Of a stretch of DNA of 64,000 nt, positions 37,138 through 47,295 are shown piece after piece (positions within the stretch are counted from its first letter, which is position 1; each line of letters starts with the position of its first letter). This DNA comes from Strigamia acuminata. Its lineage: Eukaryota; Arthropoda; Chilopoda; Geophilomorpha; Linotaeniidae. The translations under genes and the position numbers were made by a program. Below the pieces are notes generated by a model. That model saw only the letters and a list, made by a program, of their open reading frames with translations. It did no database searches and was not told the DNA's origin. The stretch lies in the NCBI GenBank assembly GCA_949358305.1, contig OX442314.1:50910581-50974580 (forward strand). Direction: 5' to 3'.

Positions 37138-37350
37138 TTAGCATTTATCATATGTAAAATATTCTTTGTTTTCATCAAAAGCAAAATTCAAACATTCTGA
37201 ATGATACCATAAGCGGCAACGTACACAAAGCAAAGGTAATCGTGTTGAAATAATGCCGGTTTCATTAATTGATGTACTGTGAAACGGTTTACCGTTCGAT
37301 TTACAGTTTTTTGGTTTTTTTGGTTTTCTGCTCTCTAAAAACGCATTCAT
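37138..37350 (-). pseudogene. PHD-finger-like fragment
   Basis: Minus-strand frame of 70 residues with a basic start (SRKPKKPKNCKSNGKP) and then PLLCVRCRLWYHSECLNFAF and EYFTYDKC. CxxC, W-HxxC and the final C fit the second half of a PHD zinc finger, a module common in retrotransposon-borne proteins. One cysteine before the last (FTCxxC) is tyrosine. Only a fragment. Confidence 0.45.
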
Positions 37351-37447
37351 GCATGGTTTTGCGTATAAATTTTACTTGAGTCATTTGCAATTTAACACGT
37401 TAAATTGCATTTTTCTGCATTTCAAAACATTAGATTTGTATTTTCCT

Positions 37448-38042
37448 GCTCAGGGCTCCCGAATTCTAGGGGGCCCCCAAGTTATTGATGAGCATCTACA
37501 TATACGCACACATATAGAAAGTATAATTGTTTTATTTTTTGATAAAAAGGGCTCCGAAAAAAAACCTTAAACCCAGGGCCCCCAAAAAGCTAGATCCACC
37601 CCTGGTCACCACAGTTGGCACAAACTAGGGCGTGTGTTCCTGCGACGATTGCGGTAAGCCACCCACAGCCCAAACACATGGGGGCAAGGTGCCTCGTGGC
37701 TTTTCATGAGGAGGCGGGCAGTCACGTAAGAGTTTGAAATGACTTTGGTGCAAAATGGTTCAAAAGTTAAATCATAAATTGATTTTTTTCAAAGGTTGAA
37801 ACAACTTAAACTTTCAAAACAAAACTGAATACTAGTAAATAGAAACTGAATTGTAAGTAAACATAATTTAAACTTATAAACTCAAAACCTCAACAAAGAC
37901 AAAAAATGACAATCAATGAGATTACTTAAATCTAAGGAGGGCTAAAGTAATCAGGCGCTATGGGCACCGGTCTTGGAAGACCAAAGAGTGAGCATGAACG
38001 AGCCAAGTCACACCTTGAATTCCAGAACAGATCTAACACGTA
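37448..38042. repeat. Dispersed repeat, copy of 26118..26640
   Basis: Same sequence and orientation as 26118..26640. An extra block 37500..37610 ends CTAGATCCACCCCTG, resembling a hAT-type tip (CAGGGGTGGATCTAG), opposite CAGGGCTCCCGAATTCTAGG at 37451; no target duplication is visible. Confidence 0.65.
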
Positions 38043-39571
38043 CAGTCGTGTTAAAAAAACTGGACCCTCACTCTATGCTGACAATTGAAATTGTGAGTAA
38101 TTTCGTGTGTTGCCACCAGGTGAAACACCAGACATCAACAAATGATAATACAGCCTCATCCTCAAATTACAACCAAATTAAGATCAAATTAAGATGGAAA
38201 ATAATAAAATACAAAGTCTTTATTCGTGGAGAGTGAATACAAAAGATCATAACCCGTTTTGAAATTAACAATCGGATGGCGGCATCGCATTCGAAATGAA
38301 TCGCGGAAATCCAATATGTCTTACCAAAATGATTTTGTAAACTAACGTGGATCTTAAACATAGGTTTCTTATCACTAAAGCAGAAGGGAGCGCTAAACTA
38401 AAGGTATGGAACCATTTTAATGTATAAATATGATTAAACATTGACTCCGACCACTTATTTATTCATTCTAGAACTGATACGAAATCGCTACCGAACCAAT
38501 GCAAACAAAAAGAAATGAAAAGAAAAAACAGAAAAAAAAAACATAAAGGAAAAAAAGCTCTTCTCTTTGGGCAGCTGTTTAACTTTACAGCTGAGCTTAA
38601 TATTTACACCAATATCCTTGATTGGTGTGAATTGTTGCTACTCTGTTCGGCATAGACTCGAACAGGTGAGCAACAAAATTTGGTCGTGCATTCAACTTTT
38701 GCCATGCTCCTTGGATCTGCAACCATAATTGGTCTTGATTTAGGGCTACTGGCTGCAAAACAGGTAATAATAATAAAAAACAATAACAAAGCTAGGACTG
38801 AAATTATTTTCTCACCAGGAGTAGAATTATCTTTTTTACTCCAGCCCATACATTTTCAATTGGATTGATATCTGCTCCTTTAGGAGGCCAACCTAGCTGT
38901 TCACAGTTTAGAAATGGTAATTTGGCCTCTAACCATGTAGTAATATGTCCAGATGTATGAATTGGGAAGCTATCATGTTGAAACAGCCAAGCATCCCTTG
39001 AATAAACCTAACATAAATATTGTCATATTATTAATGCAATTTAAAAAAAAATTGAGACAAGAAGAAAATAGTTTTTAACTTGAATTGACTTCATACCTGT
39101 AACGCATAGGGCACCATAACATCATTAAGAATGTCAGCATATTTTGCTGCATTTAAGTGCCCATCAATTCGATGGATTGGCCCCAACCCAGCAGTAGAAA
39201 TGCATGCCCACACTGAGATGCTGAAGCGACCACTCCTTATCTATAAGAATGGCATGTAAAAACAGTAATGTGAATATCTGGGAAAATGTTTAACTTTTGA
39301 ATTTAACAATCAAACCTTTGGAAAAATGTATCTTTGGTTAAATCTGGTCCCAATTGGACGGCGAACATATACTTGGCCAGAGCCACCAACAGTAATGGAA
39401 GATTCGTCGGTCCAAAGAATTGTCCGCCATTGCTGGACTTGCCATTGCAATTTGTTAAAAGCAAATTCCAGTCGCAGTTGTCTGTGGCGTTGTGAAACGG
39501 TCTCTTTTTTAGCTGCTATACGGCCATTAAGGATTGCAGCCTTTAGCCTCCGTGACACTGTTGGCCTGCAG
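38043..39571 (-). mobile_element. Tc1-like element, 5' truncated
   Basis: The right (3') tip is CAGTCGTGTTAAAAAAACTG at 38043 preceded by TA, the usual Tc1 style of terminus. The transposase gene runs leftward from 39571. At 39571 the element is cut by the dispersed repeat starting TCAGTTGACTGTCATGG, so the other end and the DNA-binding N-terminus are lost. Confidence 0.7.
38597..39571 (-). pseudogene. Spliced Tc1-like transposase, N-terminus missing
   Basis: Four minus-strand exons: 39316..39571, 39097..39240, 38816..39007 and 38597..38752. All junctions are phase 0 with GT donors (GTTTGA, GTATGA, GTGAGA) and AG acceptors. Exon 1: RPTVSRRLKAAILNGRIAAK, then LWTDESS (first catalytic D) and GQVYVRRPIGTRFN. 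Exon 2: SVWACISTAGLGPIHRIDG. Exon 3: WLFQHDSFPIH (second D) and GADINPIENVWAGVKK (final E), 38 residues apart by my count, hence DD38E rather than the common DD34E. Exon 4 ends FESMPNRVATIHTNQGYW. The frames are clean, so decay is recent; only the 5' truncation disables it. Introns are unusual for this superfamily. Confidence 0.82.
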
Positions 39572-40440
39572 TCCTCAGTTGACTGTCATGGATGTTGTCA
39601 AGTGCAAAAGTGACTCGACGCCAACTAACGAGACTTTTTATAAACTCAGGATCAGAATTCAGAATGGCCTGTTTGGACCCGCTGCTTCACAGAACTATCA
39701 GTGGTGGCTGGAACGAATGAATTTGAAACATGGATACCAAAGCTCTTCCACGGTTGCCATCACCTAAATGAAGAATTTGTCTGAGCTGTTAGGCCATTCA
39801 ATTGGTGGTGGTGGTGGTAGTGGCGGAGGTGATAAAGGCGCAGGTAGTGCATTCAGCTCCTGTTGGTGTTGCTCCTCCACGTGGTTTGTACAAGCCACCA
39901 TGGATGGGCTATGGTTTCGTCTGACCAGTCGTCCGGCCATTCAAATACAAAAGGCAGTATCAGAGGTGGTGGCAACATTAACGTTCAGTTTGAAAAGCAA
40001 AAAGTTTCTGGTATTAGTCAGAAATGGTCACTATTATTTATTATTATTATTTATTATTTATTTATTTATTATTTATTATTTATTTATTTATCTCTAAATA
40101 GAAGTCAACCACTGAGTCAAACACCCATAATTCATGTCCTGGTGGTAGAGTAGTGCTGACATCTCCTTCTCTGTTAGGACAATTCGTCTATCCTAAGATT
40201 AAATTATAAAGACACACTAACTAAATCAAAACTTAAACCTAAAAACAAAAGCAAGAAATGACAATCATTGAGTTCACAAATGTAAAGGTGGACTCCAGCT
40301 AAAGAGATCAGTCACTGAAGGCGGCAGTCTCAAAAGACCAAAGGCATGAGCATAAACAAGCCAATGTCACAGCTTGAGTTCCAGAGCAGATTCGCCTTGC
40401 TTGAGCTTAGTACCAAACAGGTCAGCTCTAATTTTCTCTT
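39572..40440. repeat. Mosaic of dispersed repeats, no gene
   Basis: Begins with the family word GTCAAGTGCAAAAGTGACTC..CTAACGAGAC. Then a G-rich run (GGTGGTGGTGGTAGTGG, 39795..39830), a TTATTATTTATTTATTT array (40030..40095), and a segment (40190..40330) shared with 44815..44935. Confidence 0.6.
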
Positions 40441-40445
40441 TTGCC

Positions 40446-41345
40446 TTAAAATTGACTGATCTGATGGTGTCTAGTGCATCTGGTGAGTTTTTGTAAACTC
40501 GCATATACAATTGCGCGCTTCCAAGCGCTAAAGTCCGGGCGCTTAACAATGTTTATATTGTCTTTGTCTTCCGCTTTTATGGCTTCCTGACAGTCCCTCT
40601 TGTATTGTCGAAGTTGTGCACATCGTGTTTCCAACAAATGTTGGTTTGCAATCAGACATTGATCACTCTGCGCGGCGTTTTTTACGGCGTTCGTCACCGT
40701 TTGCCCTAACTTTCGACGTTCGTCGCTTTCTTTTCGCTCTATTTTTCTTTCCAATGATAATTGTTTGAAGGGACATTGCTCTTGTTCGTCATCACTTTTG
40801 TCTGGACTTTGAAATGGAGTGGGGGTTTCACAGCTAAGGGGGTAGCGGATATTGCCGATGTTGTTGATGGTGGTAGATATCATCGCGTCGGAAGCGCTGT
40901 CTGAGGCGCCGCAGGTCTCATGGTGATTGGGTCTAACGTGAAATACGTAACCCACAGCTTTGCTTCTGCATGTCATGCATTCGGTGATGATTTCAAAAAG
41001 GCTATTAAGGTTGTAATCAATGTTGAAATCTTTTTTACACTTCAGACACCTGAACGTTTATTTCTGGGCTCCAGGGTTTTCGCTTTCCATTTCGTACAAA
41101 CTTCTAGCCAAAATTTAATCCGCCAAGCTCAGCAAAATCCAAAGTTAATAGTTGTAAGTCACACGAGTATAAATGTTAGCTTTTCACTAACCTTGATAAC
41201 TAATATTAGGAAAGTAATATTTAGTAATAAAACATAACACAATGAACTAACTCGTTTAAGTCTGGCGCCAAACAGGTTGATTCGTTTTCTGCGACAGTTC
41301 TTACTTATAGTTGACTGTCCTGATGGTGTGGAGTGCACAAGTGCG
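40446..41345 (-). pseudogene. Zinc-cluster repeat family, best-preserved copy
   Basis: The minus strand, from about 41055 to 40446, is open and reads CLKCKKDFNIDYNLNSLFEI, ECMTCRSKAVGYVFHVRPNH, HETCGASDSASDAMISTTIN, then SPDKSDDEQEQCPFKQLSLE, a K/R-rich stretch, and NQHLLETRCAQLRQYKRDCQ to HHQISQF. Two CxxC pairs followed by HxxxxxHHxxC suggest a zinc-binding fold; the tail looks helical. A TAA just upstream separates it from ESENPGAQ. I do not recognise the family. Partial copies lie at 26645, 29495, 31364 and 44985. Confidence 0.5.
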
Positions 41346-42360
41346 AGCTTGCTGCATCCTATTCCTGTCAGGTTGCCAGACGGATCGTAGAGGAGTATCC
41401 TAACGGGTGAACTTCCAATCTATTGTAAACAGCTGTCAATATTTGGGCACTGGCAAAATCCAGACGTATAGGCTTTTTGTCTGCATCCCCTGAAACCCAC
41501 GGCAGAGAAACACGCGTGGAAGGTTGCAAAGGCTAAATATCCTCTGCTTCTCGGTTTGCAATAACAGACTCCAGCTTCCCGCTCTCTTCAAGTTCGCTCC
41601 GGTCGAGATTCTTGCAGAACTCGATCGTAAAAAAAGGAGACGGGAAAGCTAAAAAAAACAAACGTGTGTAGTCGGTAAAATAAACATTAAGAGTTAAGAA
41701 CAAAAAAGGAGAACAATATGCACGAGCCATTTTTACAATGCTAACCTGACACGTGCTAATAATGAACATAGATAAAATGACTTTAATAGCAAAAAAGGGA
41801 GAAAACTGTACAAATGGTACTTCCGTAGAGTCGTTTAAACCTCCGTACTGCTACGTGGCTCGGGAGATGAGCGAACCAAGTAAGCAAATTAACGTCTTAA
41901 ATACAAAATAAATGTCCTTTATTCTTTTTGAGAACTGGGAAATCTAATCGAGCCAGTTCAGCAATCTAATCTAAAACCTAATCAATACAAAACTATACAA
42001 ATCAAATTATACAATCTATTATCTACCGAGTAGAAATGATAAATCACATAAACACAACAATGAAACTAAGTTAAACTGCCAAGTCAAGTCAAGCAAGAAT
42101 TAACACTTTGTATCAAAGACAAACTGAATTCAGTCAAACCATTCACTGGCTGGCATCATCGTGTGGACACGTAATCGCTCTTGCATCGAATTGGGCGTTC
42201 TAAGTAAGTAATAGAAGGTACGACGAATAGACGGTGCGCGTCGAAGGACCAGTTTCGCCATTGCGTGTCCATTGTTGCATGTGTTGGTGATGGAAAAACG
42301 TTGAGAAACAGGTTGAAAACTTAAGCACGAACTTTGGCCAACATGGCCGCCCAATTTATT
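41346..42360. other. No gene recognised
   Basis: No supported coding sequence. AT-rich, with isolated AATAAA-like words (41907). It may include a copia LTR or leader abutting the RNase H fragment on the right. Confidence 0.2.
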
Positions 42361-42459
42361 TCATAAATGACAAGATTTAAACTCATGAAAGAACAAATCA
42401 ATTACATTGCATGTGATCAATGATCAGTTGATCTATGACAATATACAGTATAGTAGCAA

Positions 42460-42890
42460 CTAAAGGATAAATCTCAGCACATAAATAATAAGGTGATACA
42501 TTTGGTACAGCAAATATAAATTCACAATAGCAATTTGTAACACAAATTTAGTATATACAAAAATACAATATGAAAAAATGTATTCTGTTAACGTTGTCAG
42601 ACGTAGCCTCGACAACCATTTTGTCAACATGTCCGCCACGTTTGTTACACTTGGAATGTGTTGGATGGTAAATACACCCTGTTGAAACAGATCACTAAGG
42701 AAATGAAATCGGACGTCAATATGCTGATTAGCACGGTTTTCCAAGCGGTTTTTCGCATACTGTATGGCAGCCGGGGTGTCAGCTAAAACACAAGGTGTTG
42801 ACAAATATTGACACAATTAAATCAATATCAAATAATCTCTTTAACTAGATTACTTCTTTCACACCATCCACTATCGCAACAAACTTGCTT
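42460..42890 (-). pseudogene. pol: Copia RNase H C-terminal fragment
   Basis: The minus strand encodes PAAIQYAKNRLENRANQHID, VRFHFLSDLFQQGVFTIQHI and NVADMLTKWLSR, the copia RNase H end (usual NxAAIxxAxNPxxHxRTKHID, ADxFTKPL). The right part duplicates 25040..25160. The catalytic asparagine/aspartate start is lost. Same family as the fragment at 25014. Confidence 0.85.
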
Positions 42891-43085
42891 TTCCAAGGTG
42901 TACACACAATTTAGCCCGGGTATGGTCATGAAACCAATGTGTAGTAGTTCCAGATGGAATTTCTGGAACCACATTCTGCTGGGTCAAACGGACAGTTGCC
43001 AGTGCCCAGGCACGCCAATTAGAATTATCCAAATTGAATGCGCTGGTGTCGGATATCGGCCTCGCATCATGTATCTTCTTTGCAA
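42891..43085 (-). other. Open minus-strand stretch, unidentified
   Basis: Sixty-five codons without a stop: KKIHDARPISDTSAFNLDNS, NWRAWALATVRLTQQNVVPE, THWFHDHTRAKLCVHLGK. Protein-like composition with three tryptophans. No family recognised. It borders the Tc1-like element on the right. Confidence 0.25.
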
Positions 43086-43089
43086 CATA

Positions 43090-44661
43090 GGGTTCGCGCC
43101 ATAAGTATAGAATAATCAGTTTTTTTGAAATATTTCTTTTTGCGCTTTATCTGGAATCAAACCAATTTTTTAATAAATGTATTTTGGCATTAGAATTCAT
43201 TTAAAATTAACAGGTTTATAAGTTTTGTAGAAAAATAAATTTGGCAGTGATTTTCCTTAAAAATGGGGGTGACATAAGTATAGAATATTTTAAGTTTGAT
43301 GCAAAAAAATGGAGAAAATTAATATCACATAACATGCCTTTGTTTGATTAGTCAATCAGTGATTATGTCATCAATTTTCTGCCATTTTTGAATTGTATTA
43401 CTTGCTATTTTCTTATTTTGAAGCAATCCCTTGTACAAAACTTGTAACCATTGTAGAAATCGTTGAAATATGGCAATTAAAGTCACTGGGGCTCTCCAAA
43501 CAGCAAATCCATAGAATATCAGGAAGAAATTAATCAATTATATCAAAAGTCCTAACCCAAAGATGAAAATCAAATATGGAAGCAAGACGGGGAGGACCAA
43601 AAGTAACGATGCAGCAAGTGGACAGGAATATTTTGTGCCTGACACTGACGTTGCTGTTGTCTGCAAATGAAATTTGCACAAATGTAGATGTAATTGTGTC
43701 TTTAGCAAACAATTTAAAGCAGACTAAACAATTGTGATCACCTTTGTTGTCAAAAATAGCTGTACAACTGTGGTTAACTGAAGCCTATAAATTGAAGTGC
43801 TCTGATTAGACTAATACCAAGCTGCCCTGGACCAAATCATGAAACTGAGTGCTTTTTACAGACAAAATACAGTTCAACTTAGATGGTCTGGATGGTTAGT
43901 GTAATAAGTGGCAAGATTTAAGGAGAGGAGAGAGGTTTTCTCAGTGGGCAGAATCATGTGATGGTTTGGGTGACATTCGGGCGAAAATTACAGGCAAACA
44001 TCATAATAATGAAAGGATGGAAAGATTCACAGAAGTATAAGGAAGTGTTGAACATGCATTTATTGCCATTTGGATGGAAAATTGTGGCAATAAATGGGTG
44101 TTTCAGAAGGACAATGCTCACTGCATGGTCACTTTTGGTCTTTCCTGTCTGCTTTCACATTTGGATTTCATGTTTTTGTTAGAATTTTTGATGCAATTGA
44201 CTAATTTCTTTCAATTTCTTCCTAATCTTCTATCAATTTGTTGTTTGGCGAGCCCCAGTGCCTTTAATCGCTTTATTTCAGCGATTTCCACAGTGGTTGC
44301 AAGTTTTGTACAAGAGATTGCTTCAAAATAAGAAAATAGCAAGTAATGCAATTCAAAAATGGCAGAAAATTGATGACATATTAACTGATTAACTAATCAG
44401 ACAAAGGCAGGTTATGTGATACTCCGTATTAATTTTCTCCATTTTTTTGCATCAAACCTAAAATATTTTATACTTATGTCACCCCCATTTTTAAGGAAAA
44501 TCACTGCCAAATTTATTTTTCTACAAAACTGATAAACCTGTTCATTTTAAATGAATTCTAATGCCAAAATACATTTATTAAAAAATTGGTTTGATTCCAG
44601 ATGAAGCGCAAAAAGAAATATTTCAAAAAAACTGATTATTCTATACTTATGGCGCGCACCT
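43090..44661. mobile_element. Tc1-like transposon with ~420-bp inverted repeats
   Basis: Ends GGGTTCGCGCCATAAGTATA and complement of AGGTGCGCGCCATAAGTATA, flanked by TA (43088..43089, 44662..44663). Inverted repeats extend over 43090..43508 and 44236..44661 at about 90% identity. The middle carries a dead Tc1-type transposase on the plus strand. 1572 bp. Confidence 0.88.
43553..44340 (+). pseudogene. Tc1-like transposase relic
   Basis: Recognisable pieces in different frames: GGPKVTMQQVDRNIL (helix-turn-helix linker), DKIQFNLDG..WQDLRREERF, VMVWVTFGRKLQANI, KDSQKYKEVLNMHLLPF and KWVFQKDNAHCMV (second catalytic Asp). Frameshifts and stops throughout. The C-terminal end is replaced by the long inverted repeat. 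Order and motifs are those of a DD34E-type Tc1 family, distinct from the DD38E copy at 38597. Confidence 0.8.
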
Positions 44662-44689
44662 TAAATTGAAAAAGCAGAAGCAAAAACAT

Positions 44690-45600
44690 TCCGGTATTGG
44701 TCAGAAGTGATCACTATCTCTAAATAGAATTCAACTACTGAGTCAAACACCCATGATTCCTGCCCTGGTGTTATACAGAGTAGTGCTGACATTTCCTTTG
44801 CTGTTACGACTATTCGTCTATCCTAAGATCAAATTATAAAGAGACACAAACTAAATCAAAACTTAAAGCTAAAAACAAAGGCAAGAAATGACAATCAATG
44901 AGTTCACAAATGTAAAGGAGGTCTAAGAACTAAGGGCTAAGGGTAGCGGTTATTGCCGATGTTGATGTTGAGGCGCCGCAGGTCTCATGGTGATTGGCTC
45001 CAACGTAAAATACGTACCCGACGGCTTTGTTTCTGCATGTCATCCATTCGGTATGATTTCAAAAATGCTATTAAAGTTGTTATCAATGTTGAAATCTTTT
45101 TTCACTTCAGACACCTGAACGTTTATTGCTGGGCTCCAGGATTTTCGCTTTTCATTTCGTACAAACTTCTAGCCAAAATTTAATCAGCCAAGCTCAGCAA
45201 AATCCAAAGTAAATAGTTGTAAGTCACACTAGTATAAATGTTAGCTTTTCACTAACCTTGATAACTAATATTAAGAAAGTAATATTTAGTAATAAAACTT
45301 AACACAATGAACTAACTGGCGCCAAACAGGTAAATTCATTTCCCGCTGCAGTTCTATAGTTGACTGTCCTGGTGGTGTGGAATGCGCAAGTGGCTCGACG
45401 CCATCTAACGAGAGTTTTTACGAACTCACAATCAGAATTGCGCTTTGGACCTGCTGCGTTTGGAGCAGCTACGTTGGGACCCGCTACCGCTGCGTTGGGA
45501 ACCGCTGCTTCAGAGCGCAGTTTGAGCGCGTAACAATATTCCTATTCCATTTTCAAGAAAATGTAAAAAAAAAAACCACAAGTTCGTGTGTGCCACTTTT
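44690..45600 (-). repeat. Zinc-cluster repeat family, copy 3
   Basis: 44985..45310 matches 40915..41240 and 29495..29760. 45310..45470 matches 30225..30385, followed by two or three minisatellite-like units. The minus strand carries the decayed zinc-cluster frame. Confidence 0.6.
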
Positions 45601-45699
45601 ATCTTAAAACAAAAATTTGAAATAAATTTTAACTTAATAGTCGGTAGGGTCTGCAGGATCAAATGATCGTAATTATCCCTTCCTGATCTCCCAGACAAA

Positions 45700-45925
45700 C
45701 CTACGACGCAGGTTGAACGGGCGAGCTTGCTACAATACAGACTTCGGACAGTCTTCTCCTGTTGGGAGGTAGCAGGTTGACGCCACCAGAAAACACTCTT
45801 TCGATTTGCGCAGAAGTCCCGGGGATGCATAAAAAATCAAGTGCCACTTTCGAAAGACAAGGAAATGAGCTCTCATTCGCCTTCCACCAAGACAAAATAT
45901 CCAAAGGTGGAGTGTCCAACTCCAT
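45700..45925 (-). pseudogene. hAT transposase C-terminal fragment, copy 2
   Basis: Intact dimerisation segment on the minus strand: DILSWWKANESSFPCLSKVA, LDFLCIPGTSAQIERVFSGG, NLLPPNRRRLSEV. The frame is open here, but no N-terminal BED finger or catalytic core lies upstream in the right order, so it is only a fragment embedded in the repeat mosaic. Confidence 0.85.
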
Positions 45926-45987
45926 TGGTCAGTTTGACCGTTGTTAATTTGTGACGCACTTTCGTCCAGCACCCCCTATCTTACCTT

Positions 45988-46441
45988 ATGAATAAAACCA
46001 GTTATGTTAATTCCTTAACATGTAATAGCTGCTCTTTTGCATACTCTACACAATCTACATACATCAACCCAAGAAACACACAGCAGCAACTTATTTATAT
46101 TGAAACTCTTAAAACTTATCTTAGAAACAGCGGATGGAGTTGGATTCAACTTGAATCAGTACACACAAGAAAAACGCGTGGTGTACAGTTACATTTACAA
46201 AATCGTTACAAAGTGTTTAAAATACTCTAACTTTAGCGTTGGATTTAAAATGGCACAAATACTAAGAACAGATTCCGAGGTAAAAAGTGCATAATGCTCC
46301 AGCTTGGCCATATGGCTGCACTTGCGACTGATACCAGAATATCATTCTTGTGCAAAGATGAAGTAGTATTGTTTAGGCAGCGGATTAACCAGTTGTGGAC
46401 TGGTAAAATATTAGTGGACGTCCCGGTCGAAGTATACATAC
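45988..46441 (+). other. Open stretches beside element A, unidentified
   Basis: 46080..46130 belongs to the dispersed repeat (copy at 31310). From 46293 the plus strand is open up to the LTR of element A and reads MLQLGHMAALATDTRISFLC, KDEVVLFRQRINQLWTGKIL, VDVPVEVYI. It looks like genuine coding sequence cut by the LTR at 46442, but I cannot assign it. Confidence 0.3.
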
Positions 46442-47259
46442 TGTCGCGTCCTACCTGGTGATAGGTTTAAAGAGCTAACGTGTATTACTTTACCTGTGAT
46501 TCTACTAAATATGTAAATTACCAAAATGAATACTAAGTATATGTAAATGAACAAATAGGTTTATTCATTAGGCGTAAGCCTTAAAATACACTCAGTATAA
46601 AACTAGAGTCGACTTGGTCAGAGTCGAACAAAGGATTTCTCAAGATGGCGTCGTCGGTTCCGCGTGGTCGGCGGAACAAAGGCGGCGTCTCGAGTTGTCG
46701 TAAATTCGTCACGGATTCGTCGTTCACGGACGCGGAGGAATGCTCTTTCGAGTCTTCTATCCGTGCCTGTTGTCTAGGGGTTGGTTTTAGCGTCGCAAGG
46801 CTCCGTCCAGAAACGTGGAGTTTCTTACAGGGCACTCGGACACTTCGCAATGGAAATAATCGTGGGTCGATTATTCGGTGTGAATCCACAAGGGTTATTT
46901 TCCTGCTTTCGCGGGGAAATAACACACAGTGTAAATTCGTGAGAGTTACAGTTGCACTGGAATCAGCGGTCCTCGATCAATCCTAACCTTTGGTGGAGTT
47001 GGCCTGACGGTGAGGTAGTTGCTGTGTTCTTGGTGTCGTTTGTGTAAGTTCTGCTTGTAGGGCGCAAAACTCTACCTGATATAGGCCAGGGTGAGGGGCC
47101 TGGCTCGGCCAATGGGGGCCGTCCACGCATCACCTCACCCCCTCGGGGCACGCGCTTCCCAGGGGGGGAAGGCGGAGCCAACGCGAGGGAACTGACCTTT
47201 CCTAGTGACTCATGCGGATGGCGTCCACTGGAGGGACGACCACCCGCAGGGTCACCACA
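46442..47259 (-). repeat. 3' LTR of element A
   Basis: 818 bp, starting TGTGGTGACCCTGCGGG (at 47259) and ending GGACGCGACA (at 46442). AATAAA on the minus strand at about 46560, in a GGCTTACGCC hairpin context, fits the R region. The left flank is ATAC, the expected 4-bp duplication; its partner lies beyond the window. Confidence 0.7.
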
Positions 47260-47295
47260 CGTCCCTCCCTCAGCTTCGATCTTTGATCGGGGCGA

